This document shows positions 12,988 to 25,579 of a stretch of 64,000 bases of DNA, piece after piece. Source of the stretch: Aphis gossypii (lineage: Eukaryota; Arthropoda; Insecta; Hemiptera; Aphididae). A program made the translations under genes and the position numbers. Every line of letters begins with the position of its first letter. The first letter of the stretch is position 1. The stretch is from positions 67,550,604 through 67,614,603 of the forward strand of contig NC_065531.1 in NCBI RefSeq assembly GCF_020184175.1. Direction: 5' to 3'. The notes under the pieces are model-generated. The model was not told where the DNA came from and made no database searches. It saw only the letters and a list, made by a program, of their open reading frames with translations.

Positions 12988-15900
12988 ATGTGGCTTACAT
13001 TTAGACAGATCATTATGATTGTTGTTCTCTTCAACGTCTCAAGAGCAAATTGGTGGTATGTTTATTTTCAATACATTTTTTTTAAGTTTATACTAAATAT
13101 ATGAATGAACACTATACATATACAATATACATACATAAATCGACTCAGAATCGTGCATTATTTTGTTTTGAAAAATAAAAAATGTATTAAATTCAAATAT
13201 AAAAACATTAGAAACGATTTTACATTTAAAAATAATTAAACGGAAAACGTATATACTTATATTTTGTACAATTATTAGAATTTAGGTTTGTGTATAAAAA
13301 TAGAGATCATTTCTTTGTTGTAATTCTAATTATTATCAGGTTAAAAATCATAAATGTGATGACTTGAGGAGAAATCAATACAAATTAATATTACTATAAA
13401 AAATTAAAATATTCTAAATAGGAAGTTTATTTATTTAATTGATTTAAATATCACAAAGATTAATTGTGTACAATATTAATACCTACACAATTAATTACCT
13501 ACATTTTGTTACTAATTACTTAAAAGAAAATTAACGATTTGTAAGTATTGTGAATTATTTGATTGAATAAATTACAATAGTACAGCTATCCTAACTTTTT
13601 ACTTTTCTTTCCATAGGTAACATTTAAAAAATAAAATATTATAATTGTATTTTTAACATATTAATTTATTATAGTAACGAATAAATAAATTATATGTATT
13701 TAACGAAACTAGAATACTTTGATAAACTATAAATTGTAAATTTTATTCTATTGTTGTTTAACCAAAATTATCTTATTTAACTTAAAAGAATCAAATTTAA
13801 ATCTTGATACACCTGTTTTTATAAATTATAACAAATTTGTATTAACTTTTTATTTTATTTAAATGTGCATTTTAACACCTATCTATTGCATTTTAATCAT
13901 TTTTGATTTGAAGCATTAGTGGGTAGCTAGATACCTATAACACTTTTTACCAGTATTTTAATAAAAACAATTATTATATTTAATGTTTATTTTTAAATTT
14001 GAATTCAACCAACTTTAAAAATATTTAATTTTTTCAATTTACGGACATTTTTAAATATTTTTATTTTTATTCTTCATCTACTTAAATAATATACAGTAAT
14101 TTTTAATGTATAATCTGAATTTTTACATCCAGAAATATAAGATCATTGAGTAAAGTATTTTATGAGAGTTTATAATAACACTAAAGTGCGTTTCAACCAA
14201 AGGCTTTACTAACAGTATTCAGTTAATTCACTTTAATTGAAATGTTAAGTGGCTATGAGCATTATACTTTACTATTTTTATTTTGTTAGACATAAACCAA
14301 AAAACATTTTTGTAAAAATAATAAGAAGCCTAAAAATTGGACAGTATTTAAGACTGGTTAAATAAAAACCAGTCTAATATTCTAAACCAATAAACATTCT
14401 GTGGACATCTCTAAGCCATATGGTTTAGTACGGTTCATAAAATATACCATTGAATACATTTTTAATTTTCTGGATGAATAATCAAACCGATACACAAAAA
14501 GTTAGGTGATGCATTTTATTCTTCATTGCCCATTAAGGGAAATAGCTTGCTTTAATCCCTTTTTAAAAAAAATAAAAATAAATAAGCTACGGTGGTTATG
14601 TTTTTTGTAAGTACCTATTATTTTTACTTTGTATAAGATAAGAATATAGGAGTGTTAAAATCATCTATGCATCCAGTTATATTTTATACGCACACATGAT
14701 ATTTTTTGTCTAGTTTATTTATACTTTAGAGTTTAGTTGTAACACAAGCCCAAGGGTCCTATACTCCTATACCATATTAAACAAAATAATCATGCACTTG
14801 TAAAAATCGTTGTTAATAAAATAAATAAATCGATTGAAATATTTTGTGTAAATTAGTATAATTATAATTATACTATTTGATAATAGTGACATACTAATAC
14901 AATTGAGGTAAGTACAAATGTACAATAGTAGTTTGAATTTTAAAATATATACCGTAAATTATTAAATGTCTATGCTTATAAAGTTAAAACTTAACATAAA
15001 AATGCATAGTTACATAGCAACCATCAATTAATACCTATATTTAACATGTTATTAGAAACTATCTTTAAGCACTAGCATAAAGAATTTAAAAGACATATAA
15101 CTCCTAAAATTGTCACAATTTCAACAATATCCCACTAAGAAAATTCTGCTATATAATTTTTCTTCTAAATAAAATAAAATATGTGATTATGACGTGGCTA
15201 TATGAGTATAGTTCTAATTTATTAAAAGTAAATATATTTTGGTACAAGTTAAAATTTAAGTATGTATTAATGTTTATAGTTTTTAAATTTAATAATTTAA
15301 CAATATTTGAAAAAAAAAGTTTGTTAGATTATTAACAATTAATTTAGTATGGTTAGGGTGAATATTGAGTGGAGATATAACCATACATTATTATAAAAAT
15401 GAAATTATAGTAATAAACTTATCAAAAATAAGTAATAATAATTATAATTTGACACTTTTGAAACTGAGTATTAATAATAATCGTGGGTTAGGTATAGAAA
15501 AACTGGATTTGATTCAATGTTATAACTTAGCATTTTGATTATGGAAGTACCTATGGTATACTAAATTATTTAACATAATAGGTATTATTTATTTATTATA
15601 ATTATAAAATTTGAACACTCGGGGTAATATTGTAATCACATTATTAATATTATATACCTTATTAACCTTATTATACCCATATTTTGTAATTGTGCATAAG
15701 TTACTTATTGATTTATTAAAATTAAAAAAAAAGTTTAGAAATTACGATACCTACATTTCGTTTTTGTAACATAGAAATTTACGTTTAACCCTACATTGTA
15801 TGAAAAACACCGCGATTGAATCTAGATATCTGTGTAAGTGTATATATATATATATATTGCTTGCGCAAATAGACGTGCAGCCGCGCGAGTTACCGCCACC

Positions 15901-18900
15901 GGACGTCACGCGGGGTTTTACGGATTTGCCGTTTATAAACGAAAGTTTCGGGCCGCGCGCGTTTCGGGATAAAGAGGGGAGGCCAGTGGTAATAAAGTCG
16001 TTTTTATGTGTCGATCATAAAGTACAAAAGCCGTTTACGAGTGAGAGGGACGCATTTTTCTGGGGGTGCCGTTTTCTGTTTTCAATAAAGATACGAACGA
16101 CCGAGGTGGTGGTGTGGGGAGGGGGTCTCGTGGCAGTGTACGGACGCGCATAATATGCAGCTGCACGGTCTTGTATTCGTTTTTTTCGCGTTCCGGGGTT
16201 CGATGTCGGAGGCGGTGGCAGTGGGAGTCAGGAAGGGGGGGATATAAAATTTATAGGTTGCGAAAACTATAAAATGAGACGATTTCCAGAGTTTTGCCGG
16301 TGAAATTAAGTTTCCCCGTCGTCCCCTTTTTTTTTGTGCTGCCTCTCGCCGCCACAGCAGTTTAAATTTTATATCATCCATATACTATATATATATATTA
16401 TACATACACACACACAAATAATAATAAAATAATAATAATAGTCATTATCGCACTAGCTGCCGTCCACCGGGCGCATTCAAACAGCACACGCGCATAATAA
16501 TATATATATATTATATATATTATACGCGGGGATCATATCTATTGCACAAGCACAATATAATGTTTACGATGCGAACGTGTTTCACGCAGAAACCAATAAA
16601 TTTGGAAATAAATCCTGCCGAGAACTTATACATTTTGGCAAATAGGCAACTAGATCTATGAAAATTTTGTATAATATACCTATATATAATATATATACAT
16701 TAAAAACGTGCTTTTACTTTTTTACATAACGATGAAAGATTAATGTTTTCCTCTATCATAACATATAAACGTACTTATATTTTATTAGCAATTTAAAAGC
16801 TAAAAAGATATAAACTGTGTTAAACTGTAAGAATTGTTTTATATATAAGTACCTACATAGGTAGGTACTTCTAAATCATGTTGACTACATTTATAGACAT
16901 ACCTACATGGCTACACTGAACTTTATTATTATAACGATTAAACCGCTAAGATCTCAACAGAAAGAAAAATTACTATTTACTTAAGGTCGATAAATATTTA
17001 ATGAAACTTTAAATCAACATTACTAAGTAGCCTTTCTTTTGTTCAGTAGCTTTTAATGAAGGTTGTAAAAAGTCCTTCCATTATAAACCTTTTATACAGA
17101 CTTAAAAATATGTAGGTACATCTTTGTCGAGTTAATCCTGAATACTATATTACAAAATCTATACTGAGTATTTAATGTGGTCTTGGCGTTTACTTAGGAT
17201 GTCTTTCTAGTCTTATAAATACTGAATTAACTACGAAATACAGCACAAAAAATTGTACAGAAAAATTAATAAATAATAGTTGTCATTAAGTTCTGAAACG
17301 GGCTTTATCCCCTCCCCATTTGCACACGTTATATATTATGTATACCTATATATAATTAATATATGACAAATATTAATTACCTCTGTATTTATATGTAAGT
17401 ACTTAAGTTAGAACACTTGACTTGTACAAAAAAAAAAAAAAGAACAAGGAGATTTAGAAAATATATAATAAGTAATAATTCTCAATAATTAAGAACTATA
17501 AAATATGTAATGGCAGAAATGTAATAGAAAATGTATCTTGTCATCCTCAGGGCGAGTATAAATACAAGACAAAACCTTATTATGATACTTTACTAGGTTC
17601 CTATTTCCTGTAGCAAGTTGTAAGTATACTTCGAGTATTTATAGTTATAATACTTTACAGAACCAATTATAAAACCATTTGTAATTACTATTATTAGGGA
17701 CTAGGGTTGTTATTTGTTTCTATATCATCCCAGTATTTTCAATTCTTGAAAATATATACATTGAGTATAAAAATATTATTATTATTGTAAATTAAAATTT
17801 GTGCGACCATTAAAATAAAAAGTCATTAAAGACAAATAAAGCTATGAATTTGGTTAAAACAAAACTTCAGATTTAATTTAATGTCCCATATTTAGGTATA
17901 TAGATATAAATCTACTGAACTGATTGAAAAAACAATATTTGTAATAGTGTAATGTGATTAAAACAAAATTTAAATATTTTGAACCAACAATATGACGTGT
18001 ATAATGGTAATACATAATTATATGTATAAAAGTTTAAACTAAATTTTAAGAATAAGTACTTATTAAATCTTTAAATAACTATAACTATTAAAATGTTTTC
18101 ATACTACTTACTATAGACTCAATTTGAAAAAATCTAGAAAAAATCCATACTTTTTTGAGTATTGTAGTGTTGTACTCCAGAGCGTTTGTTTCCGAATTCT
18201 GAAAATGATATTGGTCACAAACATCGTTACCTAAAATATTATAAATCCACATTAATTTAATAATAACTAATAAAGCGCCGAGTATTAGAACAATATTTTA
18301 TTATGTAGTATTATGGTTAAACTTAATTTTTATTTGTTGATTGTTATTTTTACTAATTACAAGTTATAGTTTATAAAAAAATCACGGGTACTAGTTAGAT
18401 TATATGATACTATATTCTATAAGAATAGGAAAAAAAGTATATTCCCTGGTCTACCTATATAGTTTATGTTTGGTGAGAAAAATTTAATTCAACTTTAAGA
18501 TGTATCACATGTAAGTATCAAACGTTTCATATTAATCAAAGAATCGTAAAAAAAAACATTTCCGGTTTTAATATTTACTTATATATATATATACTATAAG
18601 TTTTGTATGGCTTTTATATTATTGACTTCTGTTTAATGTGTGTATATGTTCTTTTACGATCACAAATACCGCCACATGTTTATGATATAGAATCCGAGTA
18701 AACAGTGAATTCTTTTACGTTCCTCAATATTTATTTTGTGTATGACTGATTTAGATCTTTACTAGTAAAATTAACAAATCCTGTACAGTTCTAAATTGTT
18801 TAAAGGGGGTTTAATTAAATAAGTTGTATATTATAATTCGAATTAGTCTAATTTTATAATAAAATATTCTTCAATTAGAATTGAAAAATTAATTAATATT

Positions 18901-21900
18901 GTTTTATAGATATTATTTTATTTTTAATTTATAGCGTTATTCTAACTATTTTTAAAATTATGAAGTACCATCTACTAACAAAAAAAAAAAACAACTCAAC
19001 AATAATAAATTTTTTTAAACAAGTAAATATAAAATATGTCCATCTTGCATTTATTATACGTCATACAGGTATATCTTGTATTATAAAGTCATATAGTAAG
19101 TTTGTTAATATTATTTTATTATACATTTTTACCAATCTATATTGAAAATACATAGAATATGCGTATATGAATATGCAATTTAAATGTAATATAGCTATGT
19201 AGGTATAATATATATTTATTTATTGTTATATAGATAATAACTAATTAATATGTAGTATTTTGTATTTAATATTTTAATAATATTGCGGTTAAATATAATA
19301 CTTGAGAATAAAATTGTATATAGTTAAAATGAGAAACTAGTTTAGATTCAAAATTTTTTTGCTGAAATCAGTTGTAATTATATTATTATAATATTTACAT
19401 TCTTCAATATTTATTAGGTAATTAATAACAGTCTATAAAATTATTATTTAAAATTATCATAAAAATAGATTTACTTGGTTTAATGTAAACAATTATTAGA
19501 ACACTCTTAAAAATAATATGTAAATTAATTGAATAATTAGAAAAAAATTCTTACAATTTACAACCTGTTTAAAGAAAATCATAATAATTTAATAATTTTC
19601 TATAGTAACTATATATGCAATTAATAATTATGCATTTGTGTTTGAATATAATATACATTTATAGATACCGTATGTTTGTATATACATATACCGTATAGAT
19701 ATATACCTATGTTAAATTTCTTTAAGTTATTATATTACTTATATAAATTATCTGCAGCAAACATACATTTTAGAATAAATAGTTCAGTGTGTTTAAAACT
19801 TGTTTTGTTTAATAAATTTTGTATTGTATTTAAACATTTGTCAGTACTATATAATTTATCTTTACATTTATTTTTAAAAGTTGATCACTTAAACATTCCG
19901 TACAAAAATATTTGCATATTTGCAAATAAATTATTAATTATACGTTTACCTTTTAATGCTGATATAGGTAATACTTATGTACTATGTGTGTATGTTCAAA
20001 TAAATTAGTAAAATAAAAATGGTACTAATCTTAAAAAAATATAAGTTTTTCAGATATCCGGTTAATTGTCTGTATTATAATATGTATAGGTATATAATAT
20101 GCAATGTACACCAATGTTATTTGGGTGAAGCAAGGTGGAAGAAACTACAAAACCCATGTACCGCGAGCCTTAAATAGGTTTCGAAAACTCTCATGTTACC
20201 TTCCAGCTGTCATGTCATATTACCATCATACTATTTTTTTTTTTTTTTTATAAGCATGTTGATGAAAATGAGAGCATTATGGATGAATTATGATTTGACC
20301 ATAGGAATTTAGACAAGTAGAATGGCATGAAAAAAATACAAAATATGTTTTTATTATTTTATATAATGCTTTATGTATAGGTACACTAAAGGTACTAAGG
20401 ACTACTACTATTACTACTACTACTTAAGACGCAATTCTATTTGAACTAAATATGAAAACTATGTGTACATCTTTAAAAATTATAATAGTTACTTCTGTAT
20501 ATATATATATATACCTTTAATAGTAAGATACCATTAATTTAATTAATGTTAACGTTGATTTTTGATTAATTTTTTCTAAATTTAAAAATTTAATATGTAT
20601 ACACTAACAACAATTTAGGATACTTAGATTGGATGTATAGATACTGTCAGACCATAACATTTTGGTGCAGAATAGAGATATATTGAAGTTTTTGTCTCAA
20701 TTAGAAATTACTTTTTACTGTAATAATTTTCGATTTTTCAGTGCCATAATGAAAAACTTTTAGATTCTTTCATTTTGCACGTAGCTAGAAATACATTTTA
20801 AAATTTCTTTACCCATAAGTGTTTACAAAAAAAAAAAAAAAATAAAAAATAGTGAGAAACATCGTAGCATACAACTTATACCACGAGTACTTTAACTATT
20901 TATCAGGGTCAAAATATTTATAGTCTTAATTTTTTTTGTTTTTAGTAAAATATTATTAAAAAAACAAAATACATTTTTCAAATTATTATTAAATAAGTAG
21001 ATATAGTTAAAGATATAACTAAATTAATAAATACCTAATGGCTAATAATTCATACACTAAGTCCCTATTTTAAATTATTATCTAAACAAATACATTTGAT
21101 TCATTTATCTGGGCTGATGTCTGTATTAAATACCTATATTGGCTATACTAAACCTGCCAGTCATAAATTATACCTACTCCGTAAAGGTGAAGTAAAATTC
21201 ACAGATTTTGGATTTTATTTCTCAGTTGAATGTCATCGGGGGGCCAAAATGGCCGGTGATTGACAGATAAAGGAAACCAAAAAGGCGGAGCCTTGTCTTC
21301 TGAATTCAAGGGGTTACTAGGCAACCATAACACAACAATATGTGCCTGTTCTAGAATAACAATATGCAGGTCTAATAAGGACGTACATGCGTTATATACA
21401 AATAATAACCCTTGTTAAAAGAACGCTACTAGAGGTACTTGGAAATCTAGCGTAGGGGTGATTTCACTGATTTTAGGGGACTAATTAGTATAAGGTTTAT
21501 TAGACGGCTTATGTCATTCAAACTTGAGTTTTTACAAGTGGCAAATTAATATGTTTATCCCTTTTCAAATATATCCAACAGAATGAAATAAATTACCTGC
21601 AGGGTACCTACATTATTCGTGCAAGAATGCGAAAAAGTGTATGTTTTCAACATGAATATCATTTTGTTTGAATAAATATATATATTTTTTCAAATAACCA
21701 ATCCTCATTTTGTTCAGAAGCTATAATACAATTTATTTATTTAATAATGTATGTGCTACGTGAATTATTGATAATATAATTTTTTTTAAATTTTCATACA
21801 AAATAACTACATAGGCGTTGACATGAGAATTCTTATTTTTTAGACTAAATCTAAAATTATTATTTTTTAAATAATATATATTATTCTTGTAGATATTTTA

Positions 21901-24900
21901 TTCGGTACTAATTATAAGTTATACTTTTGCTATGTATACATCATATTACGACTTATTCATAAGATGTTATTAAATTATACGTATAGTGTCGTTCTTAATT
22001 AATGTAGAATACATATCTTATAAATTATAACTAATATACGTCATAAAAATACTAAATACTATAAACATATATAATATAATATACCTATATATTATAATAG
22101 ATCATCTTATTAGTTGCCTTAGGCATAAAAAAATGTAATAAAATTTCAATAGAAAAGTTGTCAGTTATGTTTTATATACCAACACTTTGTGATTTTTTGC
22201 CGCCAGTTCAGTGGCCCTGTTTCGGTTTAATAATTACTGGGTTACTTTAATAATTTGACGCAGATAGATCACGCCCCCTGCATTTAGGTGTTTTTTTTTT
22301 TGTTTTAAAGTATTAAATTAAATAGCGGCGGCTAAATAAAAGTATTTATTGTCAGTAATTATAACACCCATAAGTTATTTCAAATGTTATTCGTTAGAAT
22401 TAGAAGGAAAAAATACCATTTAGTTATATGATCATTTTTTTTATGTTTAAATATTCAAGGAAAAAAATATTGTGGAATGGAATAATATTAAAGATTAAGT
22501 TGTAGCCGTTTTATAGATAGACACAAGTTGTTTTATTCAACATCTTTTGATTGTAATTTGTAGTCTAAACCTGATTTATTCCCAACATGTAATACATTTG
22601 TACAGTCTGTCGGTCTAAATAAACTCATATATATTTATTATTTATGTATAAGTATATATATATACGTATTATGTATAATGTATGTATTGTAAATTTGTGA
22701 ACAGTGAATACATATAAATATATAAATTAGTAAAATGTTTTTAGGCAAACTTAGAACTACTTTTTGATTCTTAGCAAGAAGTATATTTTATTATATTAAG
22801 TGTTTTTTTTTGTAATTCGTTTATGAATATATTTTGCAATAATATGCGAATATTATCTAAATATAGTACGAGTTTATCACTAAGTACAATTTTACTACCA
22901 TTTATTTTTATTATTCATATACATATTTATTAAAAAAAGTTTAACTATATAACTTTGAAAATATAGCTTTATGGTAATAATATATATGTATTTGTATAGA
23001 ATACATTTTTGATTTCAAAGATTCTTTACATTTTTTCAACACGATTTTATAGGTATTTGGGATTGCAAAATTATCCACCAAGAGAGTATAACCCATTGCT
23101 TAGTCATAAAGAAAATTGTTACCGATATCCATTTTTGAAAAGTAGACAACAACAACTGTGTGACCTCGGAGAAAAAATTATGAGTGTAAGTAAGTGTTCT
23201 ACACAAAAAAAAGAATTTGAAAAATAGTTATTTTATATATTTTACATGTAGGTTGTGAGCAGTGGAACAAAAATGGCTATTGAAGAATGCCAACACCAGT
23301 TTAGTTCACAGAGGTGGAATTGTACCACATATTCAAATAATACGTCCGTGTTTGGTAACGTATTGTCATATAGTAAGTTCAACTGAATTCATAAATGTAT
23401 ATTTCAACAACAATTATTTGTATATATACACTTTTTTAATACATAATGCTAATGTTTACGATAACAAACATTTAGAAAGTAGAGAAAAAGCATACGTGAA
23501 TGCTATAACATCGGCCGGAGTAGCATATGCGATTACAAAAGCATGCTCAAGAGGTGAACTGAACGAATGTAGTTGTGACAATAAAATTCAAAGAAAACAA
23601 GCTAAAAAAAATTGGCAATGGGGAGGATGTTCAGAGGTTATTGCACATAGTATTGTCTTAAACAATAGATGAATTGAAAACTAAACTTTTATTATACCTT
23701 TAGGATATACGTTTCGGTGAAAAGTTTAGTCGTGATTTTGTCGATTCCATAGAAGACATCGATAGTGTCCAAGGGCTAATGAACGTGCATAATAATGAAG
23801 CTGGTCGAAGGGTATACTAAATTATGAAATATTTATTTACTTTAAAATTGAAGGTCTCAGAAATACGTTTTAAATGTTTTTATGTAGCGTTTATTTTAGT
23901 TTTTAGTTATTATATACATGCGTATAATATAAAATAGATATTACAATATAATAGTGTAATAAAAGTATAATATATTATGTAGGCAATAATATTCAAATAC
24001 TTAATTTAAGTATATAAGTACCTGGTAATATATTATTAACAGTATTATAGTTTTGATATTTAATATAACATAATTGCATGTACTTATACTTATAGTAAGT
24101 AATTAGGTACCTATACTACCTGGATATTTTTATTGCGACAATATCCGGGGTGGTTGTACATAATATAATTAATGTACTCATGCAGAGGCGCAAATTAATT
24201 CAAATTATGGGGGGGGACATAAGTATTCAATACCCACCTATTAAAAAAAAATTTCACTGTGCTCATTTATAAATAAATAATAATAAAATATATCAAATAA
24301 AAATAGAAAATATAATTTACATTGTGAGTTGCCCCCCCCCCCCTAAACCCCTAGATTTACGCCACTGTACGCATGTTATAAAGGAGAATAATAAACGCTA
24401 TTTCTATAGAAGAAACATTAATTATTATATATTATGAAATAGTTCTAGAAGACTAATTGAATTTAGTTTGTACTTTCAAGAGGTTAAAATAAAATATTCA
24501 TAGTGCTGTTTTTATAGTCAGGATAAACCAACCAAAAAATAAATTTAAAAAGCTGGAATTTTCACATAATTATAATTTTTGACAAATCGGTCTTATATAT
24601 ATATTTTTTTTTTTTTGTATACCTGAAAACAATTAATATAGATTTTTGAAATTTAAAATATGATAAAAATAAAAACATCATTCCGAACATTAAATTAATA
24701 ACTTTACAATTAAAACAAGATTACCAACTACCTACTCTTTTTATTTATAAAAATTGATCATACATACTTTAAATCACGCGTTATGATAGATTTTTAATTC
24801 CAAGTTTCAAAATTGCCTATTAAAAAATATTAATGTTGTTTTTCATAAATATTTAAATTATAGTTTTGTTTTTCATGGTTTTAGAGTAAATATTTATGTA

Positions 24901-25579
24901 TAAATACATATGGTCCAACATAAACAAAAACAAATATAACTGCATTATTAATTTTTAAATCAAATAGAGTTATTTCCTTTCAAAATCTCAATGTTATAAT
25001 AATTAATTATTAAGACTTTAATATATAAAATATTTAATTTTCTAGATTATTCGCTCTAGTATGCAAAAAGTATGCAAATGTCATGGTATGTCAGGTTCAT
25101 GTAGTGTACGCATTTGTTGGATGAAACTTTCATCGTTTCGGGATATTGGAGATTCATTGATGGTACGATATGAAGGTGCTTCACATGTACGACTTGGTGA
25201 AAAGAAAAGAAAGAAAATTAAAAAACTACGACCAATCAGAATAGACAGAAAAACACCCAATAAAACGGAACTCGTATACTTAGATACATCTCCAGACTAT
25301 TGTGAACGTAATGAATCGTGAGTAGTTTTTATGTTAAACGTACAGAAATACAGTCATACTTATATTAATTAAATATTGTTTTAATATAGATTAAGCATAA
25401 TGGGTACTTATGATCGTGTTTGTCAAGGATTGGATGGCTGCAGACATCTATGTTGTCATAGAGGATTTCAAATTAGATTAAGAGACGTAGAAGAGAAGTG
25501 TAAATGTAAATTCATTTGGTGTTGTAATGTTGCTTGCGAGATTTGTAGGTATAAAAAGGAAGAGTATATTTGCAATTAA
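12988..25579 (+). CDS. Secreted Wnt family ligand, probably Wnt16
   Basis: A lipid-modified secreted signalling ligand. Seven exons give 350 aa: 12988-13055, 23053-23185, 23252-23372, 23476-23636, 23704-23811, 25046-25317 and 25390-25579; every splice phase agrees. The first exon encodes a signal peptide (residues 1 to about 19) and NW, completing as NWWYLGLQ. Hallmarks include ECQHQF..QRWNC, the HNNEAGR motif, and CKCHGMSGSC (207-216) with the acylated serine expected at S213. The C-terminal cysteine domain ends YICN. Features favouring Wnt16 are the KFIWCC motif, the basic loop (KKRKKIKKLRP) before the LVYL..SPDYC segment, and the NWW start. Wnt-A or another paralog is possible; the subfamily needs a tree. 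The protein is divergent: the usual N-glycosylation segment after GT..R.C is missing and CCGRG reads CCHRG. Intron 1 is about 10 kb. Confidence 0.85.
15880..16345. promoter_or_regulatory. CpG-rich block in Wnt intron 1
   Basis: About 460 bp here is strikingly GC- and CpG-rich inside very A/T-rich DNA. It contains runs such as CCGCGCGAG, GACGTCACG (half of a CREB/ATF palindrome), GGGCCGCGCGCG and several CGTTT/CGAAA words. A 117-codon open frame (15800-16153) crosses it, but the translation resembles no family I know, and two other frames are also open, which is expected from the composition. I read it as a candidate regulatory island (alternative promoter or enhancer) rather than a gene. Confidence 0.45.
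16491..16529. repeat. TA-rich palindromic tract flanked by CGCG
   Basis: A TATA-repeat core is bracketed by CGC-ATAATA on the left and TATTATA-CGCG on the right, so the tract can fold into a near-perfect hairpin or cruciform. It sits just 3' of the CpG-rich block in the Wnt intron. It is probably simple-sequence expansion. Confidence 0.5.
21180..21480. promoter_or_regulatory. Candidate enhancer in Wnt intron 1 (Exd/Hth-like and RFX-like sites)
   Basis: This segment is richer in G+C and in complex words than its flanks. It contains TGATTGACAG at 21257-21266, identical to the PBX-MEIS (Extradenticle-Homothorax) composite consensus, immediately followed by GATAA. About 46 bp further, GTTACTAGGCAAC at 21313-21325 fits the RFX X-box consensus RYYNYY-N-RRNRAC. 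Both site types are known from developmental and ciliary enhancers. Function here is inferred from sequence only. Confidence 0.35.
24183..24367. mobile_element. hAT-like MITE (185 bp) in Wnt intron 5
   Basis: The ends are CAGAGGCGCAAAT on the left and, in reverse complement, CAGTGGCGTAAAT on the right, both running into G-runs. The element is flanked by 8-bp direct repeats, TACTCATG (24175-24182) and TACGCATG (24368-24375), which match at seven of eight positions. The CAGNGGCG end and 8-bp duplication are typical of hAT elements. There is no coding capacity. Confidence 0.75.

Larger units (their letters stand above)
13056..23052 (+). other. Wnt intron 1 (about 10 kb)
   Basis: This is a single GT-AG intron between the signal-peptide exon and the second coding exon. 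It is mostly A/T-rich and I see no nested gene. Two parts stand out from the background: a CpG-rich block at about 15880-16345, and a moderately GC segment at about 21180-21480 holding transcription-factor-like sites. Low-complexity tracts include TA repeats near 16380-16530, 18580 and 20500, an ACACAC tract at about 16404, and A-runs near 17430 and 20830. Open frames in it (for example 18960-19145 and 19676-20008) have no protein-like features. Confidence 0.75.

Noticed and set aside
15800..16381. Overlapping open frames on both strands over the CpG-rich block (117, 68 and 99 codons)
   Set aside because: GC-rich sequence has few stop codons, three frames are open at once, and none resembles a protein family or has splice context.
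19676..20008. 110-codon frame in the Wnt intron
   Set aside because: Composition is Ile/Tyr/Leu/Lys typical of translated A/T-rich DNA and no domain is recognisable.
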